Origin: Cephalotus follicularis
Taxonomy: Eukaryota; Streptophyta; Magnoliopsida; Oxalidales; Cephalotaceae
Assembly (NCBI GenBank): GCA_001972305.1
Contig: BDDD01000047.1
Span: 211,495 to 275,494 of the forward strand
Length of the DNA: 64,000 nucleotides
Direction of reading: 5' to 3'
A program made the translations under genes and the position numbers. This document shows, in pieces, positions 11,755-22,740 of this stretch. The notes beneath the pieces are model-generated. The model was not told the origin of the DNA. It made no database searches and worked only from the letters and a program-made list of their open reading frames with translations. Within the stretch, counting starts at the first letter, position 1. Each line of letters opens with the position of its first letter.

Positions 11755-11940
11755 ACAAGAAGAGAAAGAAAGAGAGCCAACGGGAAAAAGAAGAAAGAAA
11801 GGAGAAAAGAGGAAGAAAGGGTGACAGTGGGAAAGAAGAAGGAAAGAAGAAGAGGAAAAGAAGAGGAAAAAAAAGGGAGAGAAGAAACAGAAAAAAGGGA
11901 AAGAGAGAGGTAGTGGCCGAGAGAGACAAAGAGAAGAGGA
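11755..11940 (+). repeat. GA-rich homopurine tract in E2 3' LTR
   Basis: Almost pure purine on the plus strand for about 185 bp. Comparable purine or pyrimidine tracts occur at similar offsets in E3, E4, E5, E12, E13 and E14 LTRs. Confidence 0.8.
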
Positions 11941-13202
11941 GTTCGGCGTCTTCATCCCTTGGACTCGCCTCCTGGAATTAAAGAAACGGCGGAAGAACTA
12001 GCAAGGCAGGAGAGGGAACGATTGAGGCAGCGCCATCTCACTACCGGCTGGCGCCATTAACGTAGTTCTTGCGCCAGGTGAGTTCCTTAAACATTTTTCT
12101 TCTCATTCTCTGTCACAGTTTCTCTTCTCCATTGATGCCAAGCATGGAGCTCCATTTTTCAGCGCCGCCTTCCTCCATTGTTGCCGTCATTGGTGAAGGC
12201 TGGGCCAAATCAATGGGCTTGGCGCGATAGTTAGGTGGAAATAGGGAGTTCGGCAGTGTGGAGAAGTAGAGTGGTGCAAGGGGAAATTGTTGCTGAGCTT
12301 GGTGGAACCGGAAAAACGGGTTGACAGTGAAGAAGAGAAGGGAAATCGGCTGTTGGTAGCGGCATCGTCATTTTGGAGCTTGGCAGTGCGACTTGGATTG
12401 CTGGCAGCTCGGCAGTGGCGACAAATTCGCCAGTTTTTGCAAGCTTGAATCGTAAATTTTGGAGGTAGGTTATACCATTGCCACATTCTTGCATTTTTTA
12501 TGCATATTTGCTGTTTTAATGATCAATGGGTGTTTATATGCTATGAATGTTGAATTTGGGGAATTGATTTTAGGTATAAATCGTTTTTCCATGAATGAGA
12601 ACTGGTTTTTATGAAATTGGACATGGATTTAGGTGTTTTGCGAACTGTTTTCCTGCTACTGCCCTGTATCGCTAGAAAATGGCTATTTTTCATACGGTTT
12701 CAATTTTAAATGATAATTACCCTAAATGGGATCCCATAGGATCCATATTTAATCCCTGGGTTTCCATAATGAAATTTTTAACAGAAAATTTGAAAACCCC
12801 CAAATAAAAAGACTTTACGCAAATAGTTTTCAAAACTGTTTCCAATGGGTGGATCGAATAACTTCATTTCGGGATATCAGGACGTGGAGAATCCCCCTTT
12901 GACCTCTCTTCCAACCATTGCAACTTTGATAGGGACCAAATAAACGATTACGGAAATTGATCACAAAAAAGAAAATGGCCATTGAATACGAAAGATGATT
13001 TATAACTACGAAATAATCTTACTTGATTTGACGGACGTGGATCCAAGAGATCCTTTACAAAATGGTCCCATTATATTAAAGCATACTTGATTTTGGGTCA
13101 CAGCTATGGGATGGATTATTGATTGTGTTGTATGAGACTATAGAGATAACCCGCTCCTGACTTTCATTTCCGTCGTGAATGTCAGGAACGATAGACCACA
13201 TA

Positions 13203-13349
13203 CATTGCGTGGACCCCATACATTGGGTGGACCCATATACATTGCGTGGATCCCATACATTGGATGTACCCATATACGTTGCGTGGACCCCATGCATTAG
13301 GTGGACCCATATACATTGCGTGGACCCCACACATTGGGTGGACCCATAC
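13203..13349 (+). repeat. Tandem array, 37-bp unit, about 4 copies
   Basis: The unit has two similar halves, CATTGCGTGGACCCCATA and CATTGGGTGGACCCATATA. It is followed by a block (CACGTCACCAAAAGTATG, then GGGATGGACCC) that also flanks a different tandem array in E13. Confidence 0.85.
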
Positions 13350-14333
13350 AAATCATGAAATAAATGACGTGGTCAGTATTATCTCTTTCCTCACTGCTCC
13401 ACGTCACCAAAAGTATGTCGAGGGTGGGATGGACCCTATGGATTGATTGTGCCTATGATTGATATGAATTGTTATATGGATTGTCTGCAGGCCTATGGCC
13501 TTGACGTGCTTAGGACTAGCTAAATATATGAAGCTGTCCAAGATTGCCATTTTTATACATGACATTACACGGCATATTGATACACATATATACATTGTTC
13601 ACACATGACTTGTGATTACACTAGATGCATGCATAGCACTTTACTACCTATGGCATGCATATCATATTATTATGATGTGGCATACATGGCATGTGGTATA
13701 CCTACCGACTTTATGTCGCTGACCCATTTCATTTCACTTTACTGTAATGGAATGGGTCAGGCCCAGGTGATGGATCACAGTGATACGATCGAAACGAAGA
13801 AATGCTTAGGGGAATCTATGATAGTAATTCTGTTGGGATTATGTTATTGTCGTATATGACTGCGTGTAGTTACTTTATGTCTTTACTATATAAGACTTGT
13901 ATTAAAGTAGCTTGTGAGACTTAATAATTATAAGAGACATGATTATTTTCAGCTATCGACCTGCCGGCATGTGGCAGTGCTTATTTATGTTGTGTTGATG
14001 TAAAAGATATGGACAAGACCCCCTATTGTGATGTATTGATGATTCCTCCTAAGGGAGTGTGGTTGAAAAAGGGTTGAGCCCACAATATATATAAACTGTG
14101 TTTTCTTTACAGGGGGATATAGTCCGATAAACGAATACTTCATGTCGAAATTTTGGTAGATTTTAAGAGTTAGTTTTTATTTGAATTGGTTATTCCGCTG
14201 ACATATGATTGATTGAAATTTTAAAGTTATAGCACTTTTTGGGGGATTGATTATATATGTTATAATGGATTAAAGGAAATGCATATCACGCATTGGGTCG
14301 TGGGAGTTTACCCTCGCGGTTCGGGGCGTGACA

Positions 14334-14881
14334 GTCGCAGAAGGCCAACAACAGGGCACACTTGTGCCCCACCGCTTATGGACTTATTATTGTGCTTGGA
14401 GGTATTTTGGTCTCATCAAATTTTATTATTTTTACCAAAAGCCATTATTACGATTCCTTTTGTCTTCCAATCCCATTGGCAACGACTTAGCATGCTTGGA
14501 CGTGTTTGGAAAAATTAAAAAAATTCATCCATCTTATCCATCCTAAAAAATGGCTTGACTTGGGACTCTAACTATTCAGTGATCACGTAAGCCAAACGTG
14601 ACCACTCGGTCTCCTAGGTGAAATTATTTAATAACTACTTTATTATAGCATTCACACCATGTATACATGGTGTTCACTTGGTCTCGTAACCTTCTTAATC
14701 ATCTCTTCAAGCTCCATTGCATCTCTTCTTAAAATTACAACACTAGTATTTAAAAGAATAAGAATACAAATTTTCAGGGAGAAGATAAATTCTACTCTAA
14801 GAAATACTGGATAAGAAAAATAATGGCGCGCACAGACAGCCTTATTACAAACCGAATGAATACCACGGTAATAAAGAAAAT
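14334..14881. other. Non-LTR flanking DNA
   Basis: About 550 AT-rich bases lie between the end of E2 and solo LTR E5. I see no coding resemblance. A perfect 20-bp palindrome, ACACCATGTATACATGGTGT, sits at 14654-14673. The stretch is probably pre-insertion chromosome sequence or an unrecognised older repeat. Confidence 0.5.
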
Positions 14882-15118
14882 TGTAATGACCCGAATTTTC
14901 ATTAAAGATATTAATTATGGAAAGATGATTGCTATTGTGTAATTGGCAAATATTTCAAGGGACCCGTAGTATGACCCTACGCTCGGGGGGTTCGGGGGTT
15001 CCGCTCATCGGTGAGCGGACGGAGGGTCCCGCTACCCGGATAGTGGGCAGGGGCTCGGAGGCAGTGCCCCCAGAATAAAATTGAAATTGGTTATTACTTT
15101 GGACTGGAAATTCTGGCT

Positions 15119-15345
15119 TAAGCGCCGACGGTTCCAGGTAAAGAGTCGACGCTTTGGTGGTAAACCGACGATGCTCCAAATGTAAGCTTCGACGCTTCGA
15201 GATCAAGTATTGACGTTGACCTGGACGAGACTTAAAGTGAAGATGCTTTGTAGTAAAGCGTCAGTGCTTTAGTCAGGATAGAAGTTGGAGAACTCAGGAT
15301 AAGCCCGTGACCGGCGACGCTTAGGGAGAAAGAGTCGACGCTTTG
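15119..15345. repeat. Type 2 GTCGAC palindrome cluster (E5)
   Basis: About eight copies related to AAGCGTCGACGCTT, such as AAGCGCCGACG, GAGTCGACGCTTTG and GCTTCGACGCTT, starting about 240 bp into the LTR. Confidence 0.8.
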
Positions 15346-16257
15346 CCCTGTGTCAGGTGCAGAATTCTAGCTTTTTGTCTCGTTTCGGAGGATTTAAATG
15401 GATTTTGGGACATGTTTCGAGAAAGGGAATGAAGAATTATGTTTTTGTGATGGAAAGGGGGTAGGTGGCATCATTGGATTGGATTGAATTAATCACATGG
15501 GCAACTAGGAGGCAAACTCACATGGGTGAGGTCATGGATGACACCATGCAAAGTTGGCCTCCAAGTTTCTCTCTCTCTTTATATATGGGTGCATTCTCAG
15601 CTGATGAAGGGTTGCTTTTCTGATGAGATTAGAGAGGAGGATGCTTAGGAGAGAAGGAGAGGAGGAGATCAAAGTGAGGTAAGGTAATCCAATACCCATT
15701 TTATCAAAGTTATTCCTCTGTTTAACTTCAAAATTATGCAGCAGATAGTTTAATTCATATCTCGCTCATTTCTTGATGAAATTTGGAATGGTTTAATGTT
15801 TTGGAAACTTCAAGATGTATAATTTAAATGTTATGTTTTATGCTTCTCTAAATTCTATCGAATTCTTGATGAGAATCCATGTTTAATTCTACTTCTCATG
15901 TTCTGTTTTCATATAGAATCTTTGACTTTTAAAATTCATAACGGATTCGATTCTCAACCAATTTTTATGATCTTGAGCTTTATGAATTTGTAAAGATGTC
16001 TGCTTTAATGTTTACGTTTTAAGGTTTCTATGAAAGTGTTTATTTCTATATGAAATTCAAGATTTAGAAATGTTATGCAAAACTGTTTTATGAAGGTTTT
16101 GAGTTAAATTACTCAAAGTGATGAAAATGCTTTATGGATTGTGAAATGAATGTTTCTACATGAGAAACCAGTTTTAGAAATGTTTTACGATGATGTTTTA
16201 TGAATGCTTTGAGATGATCACTCAAGGTATTAAGAAAGATTTTATGAAATGAATTTA

Positions 16258-16433
16258 TGAATGCATTTGAGTTAACTACTCAAATGAAGAGAAATGTTTT
16301 ATGAATGCATTTGAGTTAACTACTCAAATGAAGAGAAATGTTTTATGAATGCATTTGAGTTAAGTACTCAAATGAAGAGAAATGTTTTATGAATGCATTT
16401 GAGTTAATTACTCAAATGAAGAGAAATGTGTTA
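16258..16433 (+). repeat. Tandem array, 44-bp unit, 4 copies
   Basis: Near-perfect copies, each containing the inverted repeat TTTGAGT...ACTCAAA and ending AGAAATGTTTTAT. Degenerate copies flank it on both sides (about 16090-16470). Each unit could form a small hairpin. Confidence 0.9.
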
Positions 16434-17769
16434 TGAATGCTTTGAGCTGGTCACTCAAAGTTTTAAGAAATGTTTTATGTAATGAATGAACAACTACTGG
16501 ATTGCGATCCAGTGAGGATTAATCTCGTAAAGATTAATGAATGAACCACCCTTGGATTGCGATCCAAGGGGAAATAATCCGAGATGGATTAATGTTAATG
16601 GAGCGTAAAGTGCTCGCAGACATGCATGTGATGTAAGGATAGTAATTGGGGAGTGCACAATGCCCCGGTGAAGCGGTGTGAAAGGGTTCATTAAAGGTTC
16701 ACGACCATTAAGTTTTATGAAATGTTTAGTGTCATGAGATATGAACAGAAAAAGGGATTTAGAGATGTTTTATTTATGAATGTGAAGAAAACAATTTTAC
16801 TGATGTTTTCAAGTATGGCTGTGATACAAGCCAAAAGAAGGTACGATAGGAAAACGTTTTTGATTGTTTTCAAGTATGTCGGTGTGATACACCAGAAAAT
16901 GTATGATTTTAGAAATGTTCTGATTTTATGAAAGTTATCAGAAAAGGGTATTTTGATAGTGAAATGTTCTGGTTTTATAAAACTAGAAGATGATTTTCAA
17001 TTATGTTTGAAATGTATGATGTTGAAATGTTTTGATATAAATTATCAAAAAACAATGGATTTCGATAACGTTTTATGACTATGTTCCTTACTGGGCTCTT
17101 TAAAGCTCACTCCTTTCAATGTCTTGTTATCAAATAAATCTTCCAGGAAACGTTGATCGTGATGTTGCGAGCTTTAGAGGAAGTTCGCAAAAGAAGTGTA
17201 AGGAAAGGAAGTATGATATGCTATGAAGTTATGTTTTAATGTGATATGTTAATGTTTTTCGCCATGTATGATTTTATGATAAACGATGTATAGATGTTAA
17301 AGTAAGGAATTGAATGTTATAGGCTATGATGTTTTTATGTAAGACGATGATATCAAAAGTTATTGAACATACTTGAGAGTATGAGAAGTTAATGATAAAG
17401 GTGCGTATATGATTGTTTTATGATGTGATAAATTTATGTTTTTCCGCTGTGTAAGGTTACATGTTAAGCGATGTACCAATGCCAAGGTATTTGAAAGGAT
17501 CATGATAATGAGAATATGATATTTTGAAATTGGTGTTCAAAGATGTAAGCATATGTGATCATGTGAAGTTATTGAGTAATAATGTTAGATTTTAAATCTA
17601 AGTTAATATTAAATGATATGAAATGGATCGTTAATTTGACGGTCAAAGGTCACACCCACGTAACGCACCGATTCCTCGAGACTCGCTTTGGGAATAAAGT
17701 GGACTCGGGTCGCGGGCGCTACAAAAATTAGATAACACCCACAAAAAAAACCAAAATAAACAAGGTCTA

Positions 17770-19061
17770 TGTAACACCCCCGATGGTGGGAGCCCTTACA
17801 GGTCATAACACCAAACTAAACATAACAGAATATCTAAGCATGAACTTTACGCAAAACGGATGTGGTGGTCTAAAAACATATCTTATAACAATTTGATATA
17901 AAACAGAGTCTGAAAATTTTAACAATTCATAATTAAAAACAAACCATATTCCGATATCCAAAAACTGTTTAAGAGAAAACTAGTCTGATACTGTCCCAAA
18001 CATGACAATTACTACTGAAAAGGCAATGGGACAACTCCTAGATGATCCTCTGCAAGTGGATAACTCTCATCACACGTTTTCCCCATCCTTCTGAAAACCT
18101 GCCACATAGAAACAAAAACGCGGCTGAGCAAACCTCAGTACGGATAAGGAAGTAAAACAGTAAACGGTAAACAAATAATTTGAACTTTAAAATTCAGCAA
18201 AGTAACATAGTAAATAACCTTTAAAATGTAAAGCATAACATTTAAAAATGAACAGTTATAAAATCATCATAACTTTACGAAAGCATAACATCATAATTCA
18301 AAACTTTATTTGATTTCATAATTCCATAACAGAGAATTCTGACATACATACATATATAGGTGCAAGGGGTTCGCGAGGCCCACATGCTCTGACGGAAAAG
18401 TCGTGTACGACACTACACAAACAATCCCAATACTGAATACTGAATTTTGACAATAACTAGAGTATACTCATACGCCTTAAAAGGACCCATATCCTACCCT
18501 TAGGATACATATTTAAAAGAGACACCGTAGACCGATCAGACCGTCACGGTAGGCGTCATATCCTCCGTGCCAAAGGACATGCCTATGATACCTCATAGGT
18601 AGGGTTTTTCTCTGTATGTTATTATGTTAAAGCATTGTTTTATAAAACAATGCTTTAACATAATAACATACAGAGAAAAACCCTACCTGTGAGGTATCAT
18701 AGGAATGTCAACGTACTTATGTAAACGGTCTTTAGACATATCTGAAATTATTTAAAGAGGATCATAAACATATTTTCATATCAAAAATCAAAATCTGATC
18801 TGTATCTGAAGTTTAACATACTTCCTAAAGTGGAAGCCATATCCAAAATAAATAACACATTTTCGATAGCAGAAAATATATATATTAAAATCAATATCCG
18901 ATATAACAATATTAAAATTCATTTCGAATAAGTTATTGTCCAAATGAGAATATACGTACCACATATGAATTTTAATTCGAATAAAATCATGAACAAAATC
19001 ATAGAAGCACAATTCTGATTTACTTTGAAATCGATAGGAGTTTATCAAAGAACGATGTATC
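17770..19061 (-). repeat. E6 3' LTR, distal half
   Basis: It matches 30642-31890 of the E6 5' LTR closely, including the GATGGTGGGAGCCC start. E7 interrupts it at 19062. It differs from the other copy by a 122-bp palindrome. Confidence 0.92.
18582..18703. repeat. 122-bp near-perfect palindrome
   Basis: Two 61-bp arms meet without a spacer at GTTTTA|TAAAAC (18642/18643) and differ at one position. The matching site in the other E6 LTR copy (about 31447-31510) has only one arm, so this is an inverted duplication acquired by this copy. The right arm carries the same variant base (CACAGG) as the other LTR. Confidence 0.93.
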
Positions 19062-19537
19062 TGTAACACCCCCAATCTGTGGGAGTCGCCACAGTGCATA
19101 ATACCAAAACTAAACAGATCATATCATGTTAAAAGGTTCATCTTTATTAAAAACGTGATGGTTTAAAGCATCTCCATAACATATAAAAACTGATCATAAC
19201 TGAAACTTATCCAAAATCCAAAAGTCATAAACTGAAATAACACATTGTTTAATTATCGGGTTCCACTATGACCACATAACATAAAGGATCAGCTACAAGA
19301 CAATCCTCAGATAAGATGGGTGTCACACTCATCACACATTGCCCCTTTGCCCCTGATAACCTGCCGCATGGAAACAAAAACGCGGCTGAGCAAACCTCAG
19401 TACGGATATAGAATATAAACTAGGGCAACCGGACTTTTAAAATTAACAAAATTAAAAGCCCGAAAACACATATAAAATTCGTAAAAATATATTTACGAAC
19501 CCGTAAAAATACATTTACGAACGAACAGGGTATTACA
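19062..19537 (-). repeat. E7 3' LTR, internally deleted
   Basis: It has the family ends (TGTAACACCCCC and GGGTATTACA) but is only 476 bp against 2,336 bp in E8. The start-proximal region and the 3' part are joined near 19411, so roughly 1.9 kb in the middle is absent, including the palindrome cluster. Confidence 0.85.
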
Positions 19538-19590
19538 TCCACCCCCCTAAAAAAAAGATTTCGTTCCGAAATCACAAACACAAACATATC

Positions 19591-20736
19591 TCAAACAAAC
19601 AAGTGCGGATATCGCTCCCGAATATGTTCCTCTAGCTCCCAAGTAGCTTCACGTTCGGAATGATTCCTCTACAGCACTTTCACAAAAGAAACGGTCTTGC
19701 TACGCGTAACCCGCTCCCGTCGATCCAAAATAGCCTCGGCCTCCTCGTCACAAGATAGATCCTCACGAATACTGTCCAACGGATAGTGAACCACATGCAG
19801 GGGATGATACTGATAACCTCTCAGCAAAGACACGTGGAACACATTATGGACATGTGCTAACTGCGGAGGCAAAGCTAACCGATATGCAACTGCGCCAACC
19901 CTCTCCAGAATCTCAAATGGTCCTATAAACCGAGGACTCAACTTTCCCTTCAGTCCAAACCGTCGAACGCCTTTCCAAGGTGAAACTTTCAAGAACACAT
20001 GTTCACCAACCTTGAACTCCAAGTCCCTCCGATGTCTGTCTGCATAACTCTTCTGTCGAGATTGAGCCACTTTCAATCTCTCCCTTGCTATAGCCACTTT
20101 CTCCGTAGTGATCTGCACTAGCTCAGGTCCCTCGATAACTCGCTCTCCAACTTCGTCCCAACATGTCGGAGCACAGCATTTCCTCCCATACAGAGCTTCA
20201 AACGGAGCCATACCGATACTAGCATGCCAACTATTATTGTAGGCAAACTCCACTAGACTCAAATACTAATCCCAGCTCCCAGTCCAGTCCAAAGCACAAG
20301 ACCTCAACATATCTTATAAGGTCTGAATGGTCCTCTCGGTCTGCCCATCTGTCTGTGGATGGAAAGCTGTACTGAAATTTAGTCTAGTACCCCAAGCATT
20401 TTGAAACCCTTTCCAAAACCGTGAAGTGAAACGAGGATCCCTGTCCGAAACAATGGATACCGGAGTCCCATGAAGTCTCACAATCTCCCGTTGGAAAACT
20501 TTCGCCAAGCGGTCCATAGAAAAGTCCTCTCGAATTGCCAAGAAATGAGCTGATTTGGTCAACCGATCCACCACAACCCAAATAGCATCATGCCTTCTGA
20601 AAGTTCTCGGCAAACTCGTAACGAAGTCCATCGATATACTTTCCCATTTCCATACCGGAACTTCCAAGGGCTGTAACAAAGCACTAGCACGCTGGTGTTC
20701 AATCTTTACCTGCTGATAGATCAAACACGTCCCAAC
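19591..20736 (-). pseudogene. E7 integrase with chromodomain-like tail
   Basis: From the gap leftward: the zinc-domain end (QQVKIEHQR), the catalytic Asp in SMDFVTSLP, the second Asp in DRDPRFTS and the Glu in ERTIQTL. These are followed by a GPF/Y-type module ([17 protein letters not shown]) and a tail (AEAILDRRERVTRSKT...) ending in RYPHLFV at 19591. Stops interrupt it after ERTIQTL, a few codons before LSLVEF, and after VKVL. The protein is otherwise very close to E8 integrase. The N-terminal part is lost in the gap. It is inactive as it stands. Confidence 0.88.
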
Positions 20737-20795
20737 NNNNNNNNNNNNNNNNNNNNNNNNNNNNNNNNNNNNNNNNNNNNNNNNNNNNNNNNNNN
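20737..20795. other. Assembly gap (59 N)
   Basis: The sequence to the left is minus-strand E7 integrase, and to the right is plus-strand E8 LTR beginning about 530 bp into that LTR. The missing part of E6 and E7 must lie here, so the true gap is several kb. Confidence 0.95.
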
Positions 20796-21054
20796 ATATA
20801 CAATCTGGCTTGATGCATGTAATGGTGATAGTGGACAGAATTGGATTAAAAGTTAGTATGCTATGGTTTAAAAGTCCCTGTCACATTGAAAAATTTTCTG
20901 TCAACATGAAATTGTCGATTTCTGTGTTGCAACAATGTTTAACATGTCATATGAAGTTGTTTTACATGTTGGTAACCTTCTAGTGTCGAAAAATCCAAGT
21001 CTTGGTTGCTAAAATTGCACAAACTGCACAGAATTACTGTTCTGATACCCAGAA

Positions 21055-21218
21055 CAGTCGACTGTCTGTATGAACAAGTCGACTGTGTAGTTTGGTAGTC
21101 GACTGGACCCCTGACCCAGTCGACTGTCTGCAAGTCCAGGTTGTGTAGTCGACTGGCCCTGTTGTGTAGTCGACTGCCACCCATTGTTAGTCGACTGGAT
21201 TCTTCAAACAGTCGGCGG
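21055..21218. repeat. Type 1 palindrome cluster (E8 5' LTR)
   Basis: About eight copies of CAGTCGACTG or AGTCGACTGG, the last one AGTCGGCGG. Confidence 0.85.
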
Positions 21219-22491
21219 GTTTGTCCTGTAAACTTCTGTTTTCGTCCGTTTATTCTTCCGATGATCCAGGTTTATTTGTAAACGTCATTATGATTTTGGT
21301 TTATGCTCAAAATGAAATTTAGACCCTTATATGAATGTTTTCGTATTGTTTAGATTATTGTGCTACGTGAAGCAAAATAAATTTTACCGGTTATTCATAA
21401 GCTTATCTGTGATCGCGCAAGGTACGGATTCTTCGTTCCTTGACATATTCTTATTGTTTCAGTTCTGTTTAAGAGTGAATACAGATGCTGGTTTTGTTAT
21501 CACTCGGTTTTATGAAAATGCTTCCTTTTGGTTTACGAATTTCGTATATTTGGGTTTTTGGAAATAAAGTCATTTGATAATTTATGAAGTAAATATTCTG
21601 ACTTTATGAAATCAGTTACGATATGTTTACGAAATGATATGCAATCATCTCCTTATTGTGAAATTAAATGAGTTGATTTTTCTGATTATGAAAGTATATG
21701 AAACTATATCGTTTGAGTACGATTTACGGTAATGGTTTGGGAAACATTTTATTTACTTTAAAATGATTTGATGAAATCATGTTTTTGAAATGGTGAAATA
21801 CTGAGCTTTTATAACCACCTATGGGGGTACCATAGGCATGCTGTGAGCCTGGCAGTAACGGTGTGATTCGTTTACGGTGTCTCTTAGGGATATCCGTAGA
21901 TCGGATTTGGGATAGAGGCGTATGGATCGATCCTAGTTATATGTTATTGGGATATGTTTTGGGATATGGGAATTGTATGTGTAGTGCCGTATACTACAAT
22001 TCCATTGGCAACGTGGGTGTCGCGAACCCCTTGCTACTATATGATATGTTTTTGGTTTGGGTGCTCAGTTTATTGATCCTATGTTTTGGAAAGGTACACT
22101 TTATGGTTTATACGTTTTGCCATGGGCATTTATAAAACATGTTTAAATTATTTTATTGCTTAAGATTTCAGTTTTATTGTACTTTTGGAAATCTTCCTGC
22201 TTTAAAATATTGTCTACTATTTTATATTCTATATCCGTACTGAGGTTTGCTCCGCTGCGTTTTTGTTTCCATGCGGCAGGTTATCAGGAGCAAAGGGGCA
22301 ATGTGTGATGAGAGTGACTCCCATATGTCTGAGGATCGTCTAGTAGCTGATCCTTTTATGTTCTGTGGTCATAGTGGAACCCGATAATTAAACAATGTGT
22401 TATTTCAGTTTATGAGTTTTGGATTTTGAATAAGCTTCAGTTTATGATCAGTTTTATATGTTATGGATATTCTTTAAACCATCACGTTTTT

Positions 22492-22497
22492 AATAAA
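22492..22497 (+). terminator. Candidate polyadenylation signal (E8 5' LTR)
   Basis: AATAAA follows ACCATCACGT, about 85 bp before the LTR end. The same arrangement occurs at 27588-27593 and 45522-45527. Confidence 0.45.
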
Positions 22498-22585
22498 GAT
22501 GAACGTTTTTAATATGATATGTCCTGTTTAGTTTCTGTTATATGCACCTGTGGCGACTCCCGCAGATCGGGGGTGTTACAGTTTA

Positions 22586-22597
22586 TGGTATCAGAGA
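22586..22597 (+). other. E8 primer-binding site
   Basis: TGGTATCAGAGA, five bases after the LTR, matches 11 of 12 bases of the initiator Met-tRNA complement used by E2 and E14. Confidence 0.88.
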
Positions 22598-22740
22598 ATA
22601 GGCTTTGTTCCTTAGAAGACCTAACTAGGTTTGACCTGTGAGCTTTGGTAGACTTGGGTTAGGGCTGTTCTGTTATGTTTCGGTCTTTCTGATATGTTTT
22701 CTGTTTTGATTTTGTGTTCCGGTTTGATATCACGTGTTTC

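Larger units (their letters stand above)
199..14333 (+). mobile_element. E2: degenerate Ty3/gypsy chromovirus
   Basis: E2 has a truncated 5' LTR, a PBS, gag, protease, RT, RNase H, integrase with a chromodomain-like tail, a PPT and a complete 3' LTR. It is interrupted by solo LTRs E3 and E4, each flanked by a perfect 5-bp TSD. The gag-pol frame stays in register across both insertions; only stop codons break it. The order of domains, long LTRs, Met-tRNA PBS and C-terminal tail ending in YPHLF suit a Tekay/Del-like chromovirus, but that lineage call is from motifs, not a tree. The element's own TSD cannot be tested because the left LTR is cut. Confidence 0.9.
11480..14333 (+). repeat. E2 3' LTR
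   Basis: It starts TGTAAGCCCC directly after the PPT and ends CGTGACA. Its last ~240 bp match the 5' LTR remnant at 199-442. The LTR is 2,854 bp. The solo LTR E13 is a longer relative. It holds a GA-rich tract (about 11755-11940), a GC-rich segment to about 12470 and a 37-bp tandem array. Open frames inside it are compositional. No GTCGAC palindrome cluster was seen. Confidence 0.92.
14882..17723 (+). mobile_element. E5: solo LTR
   Basis: It starts TGTAATGACCC and ends GGGCGCTACA, with TSD AAAAT at 14877-14881 and 17724-17728. It is 2,842 bp, has no coding region, and carries a type 2 palindrome cluster, a purine-rich tract near 15625-15680 and a 44-bp tandem array. Its ends differ from the other LTRs here, so it is a separate family. 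Confidence 0.92.
19062..20736 (-). mobile_element. E7: chromovirus fragment inserted in the E6 3' LTR
   Basis: A short LTR (19062-19537), a PPT (19538-19556) and the integrase part of pol are present, all reading on the minus strand, before the sequence runs into the N gap. It is the same family as E8. The left flank GTATC (19057-19061) is the expected TSD; the right one would lie in the gap. Confidence 0.85.
20796..22580 (+). repeat. E8 5' LTR (first ~530 bp in the gap)
   Basis: It matches the 3' LTR from about 25871 onward and ends GGGGGTGTTACA before the PBS. Open frames inside it recur in the 3' LTR at homologous places and are not genes. Confidence 0.93.

Noticed and set aside
11646..11981. 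111-codon Lys/Arg/Glu-rich frame
   Set aside because: It is a translation of the GA-rich tract in the E2 3' LTR; the opposite strand gives equally long Ser/Phe/Leu frames. Composition explains it.
16258..16433. CRISPR-like regular repeat
   Set aside because: Units are contiguous with no unique spacers, in a plant LTR; it is an ordinary tandem repeat.
21331..22135. Frames of 78 and 90 codons repeated at 26407-27230
   Set aside because: The paired LTRs of E8 carry them at homologous sites, with no codon-like conservation pattern.
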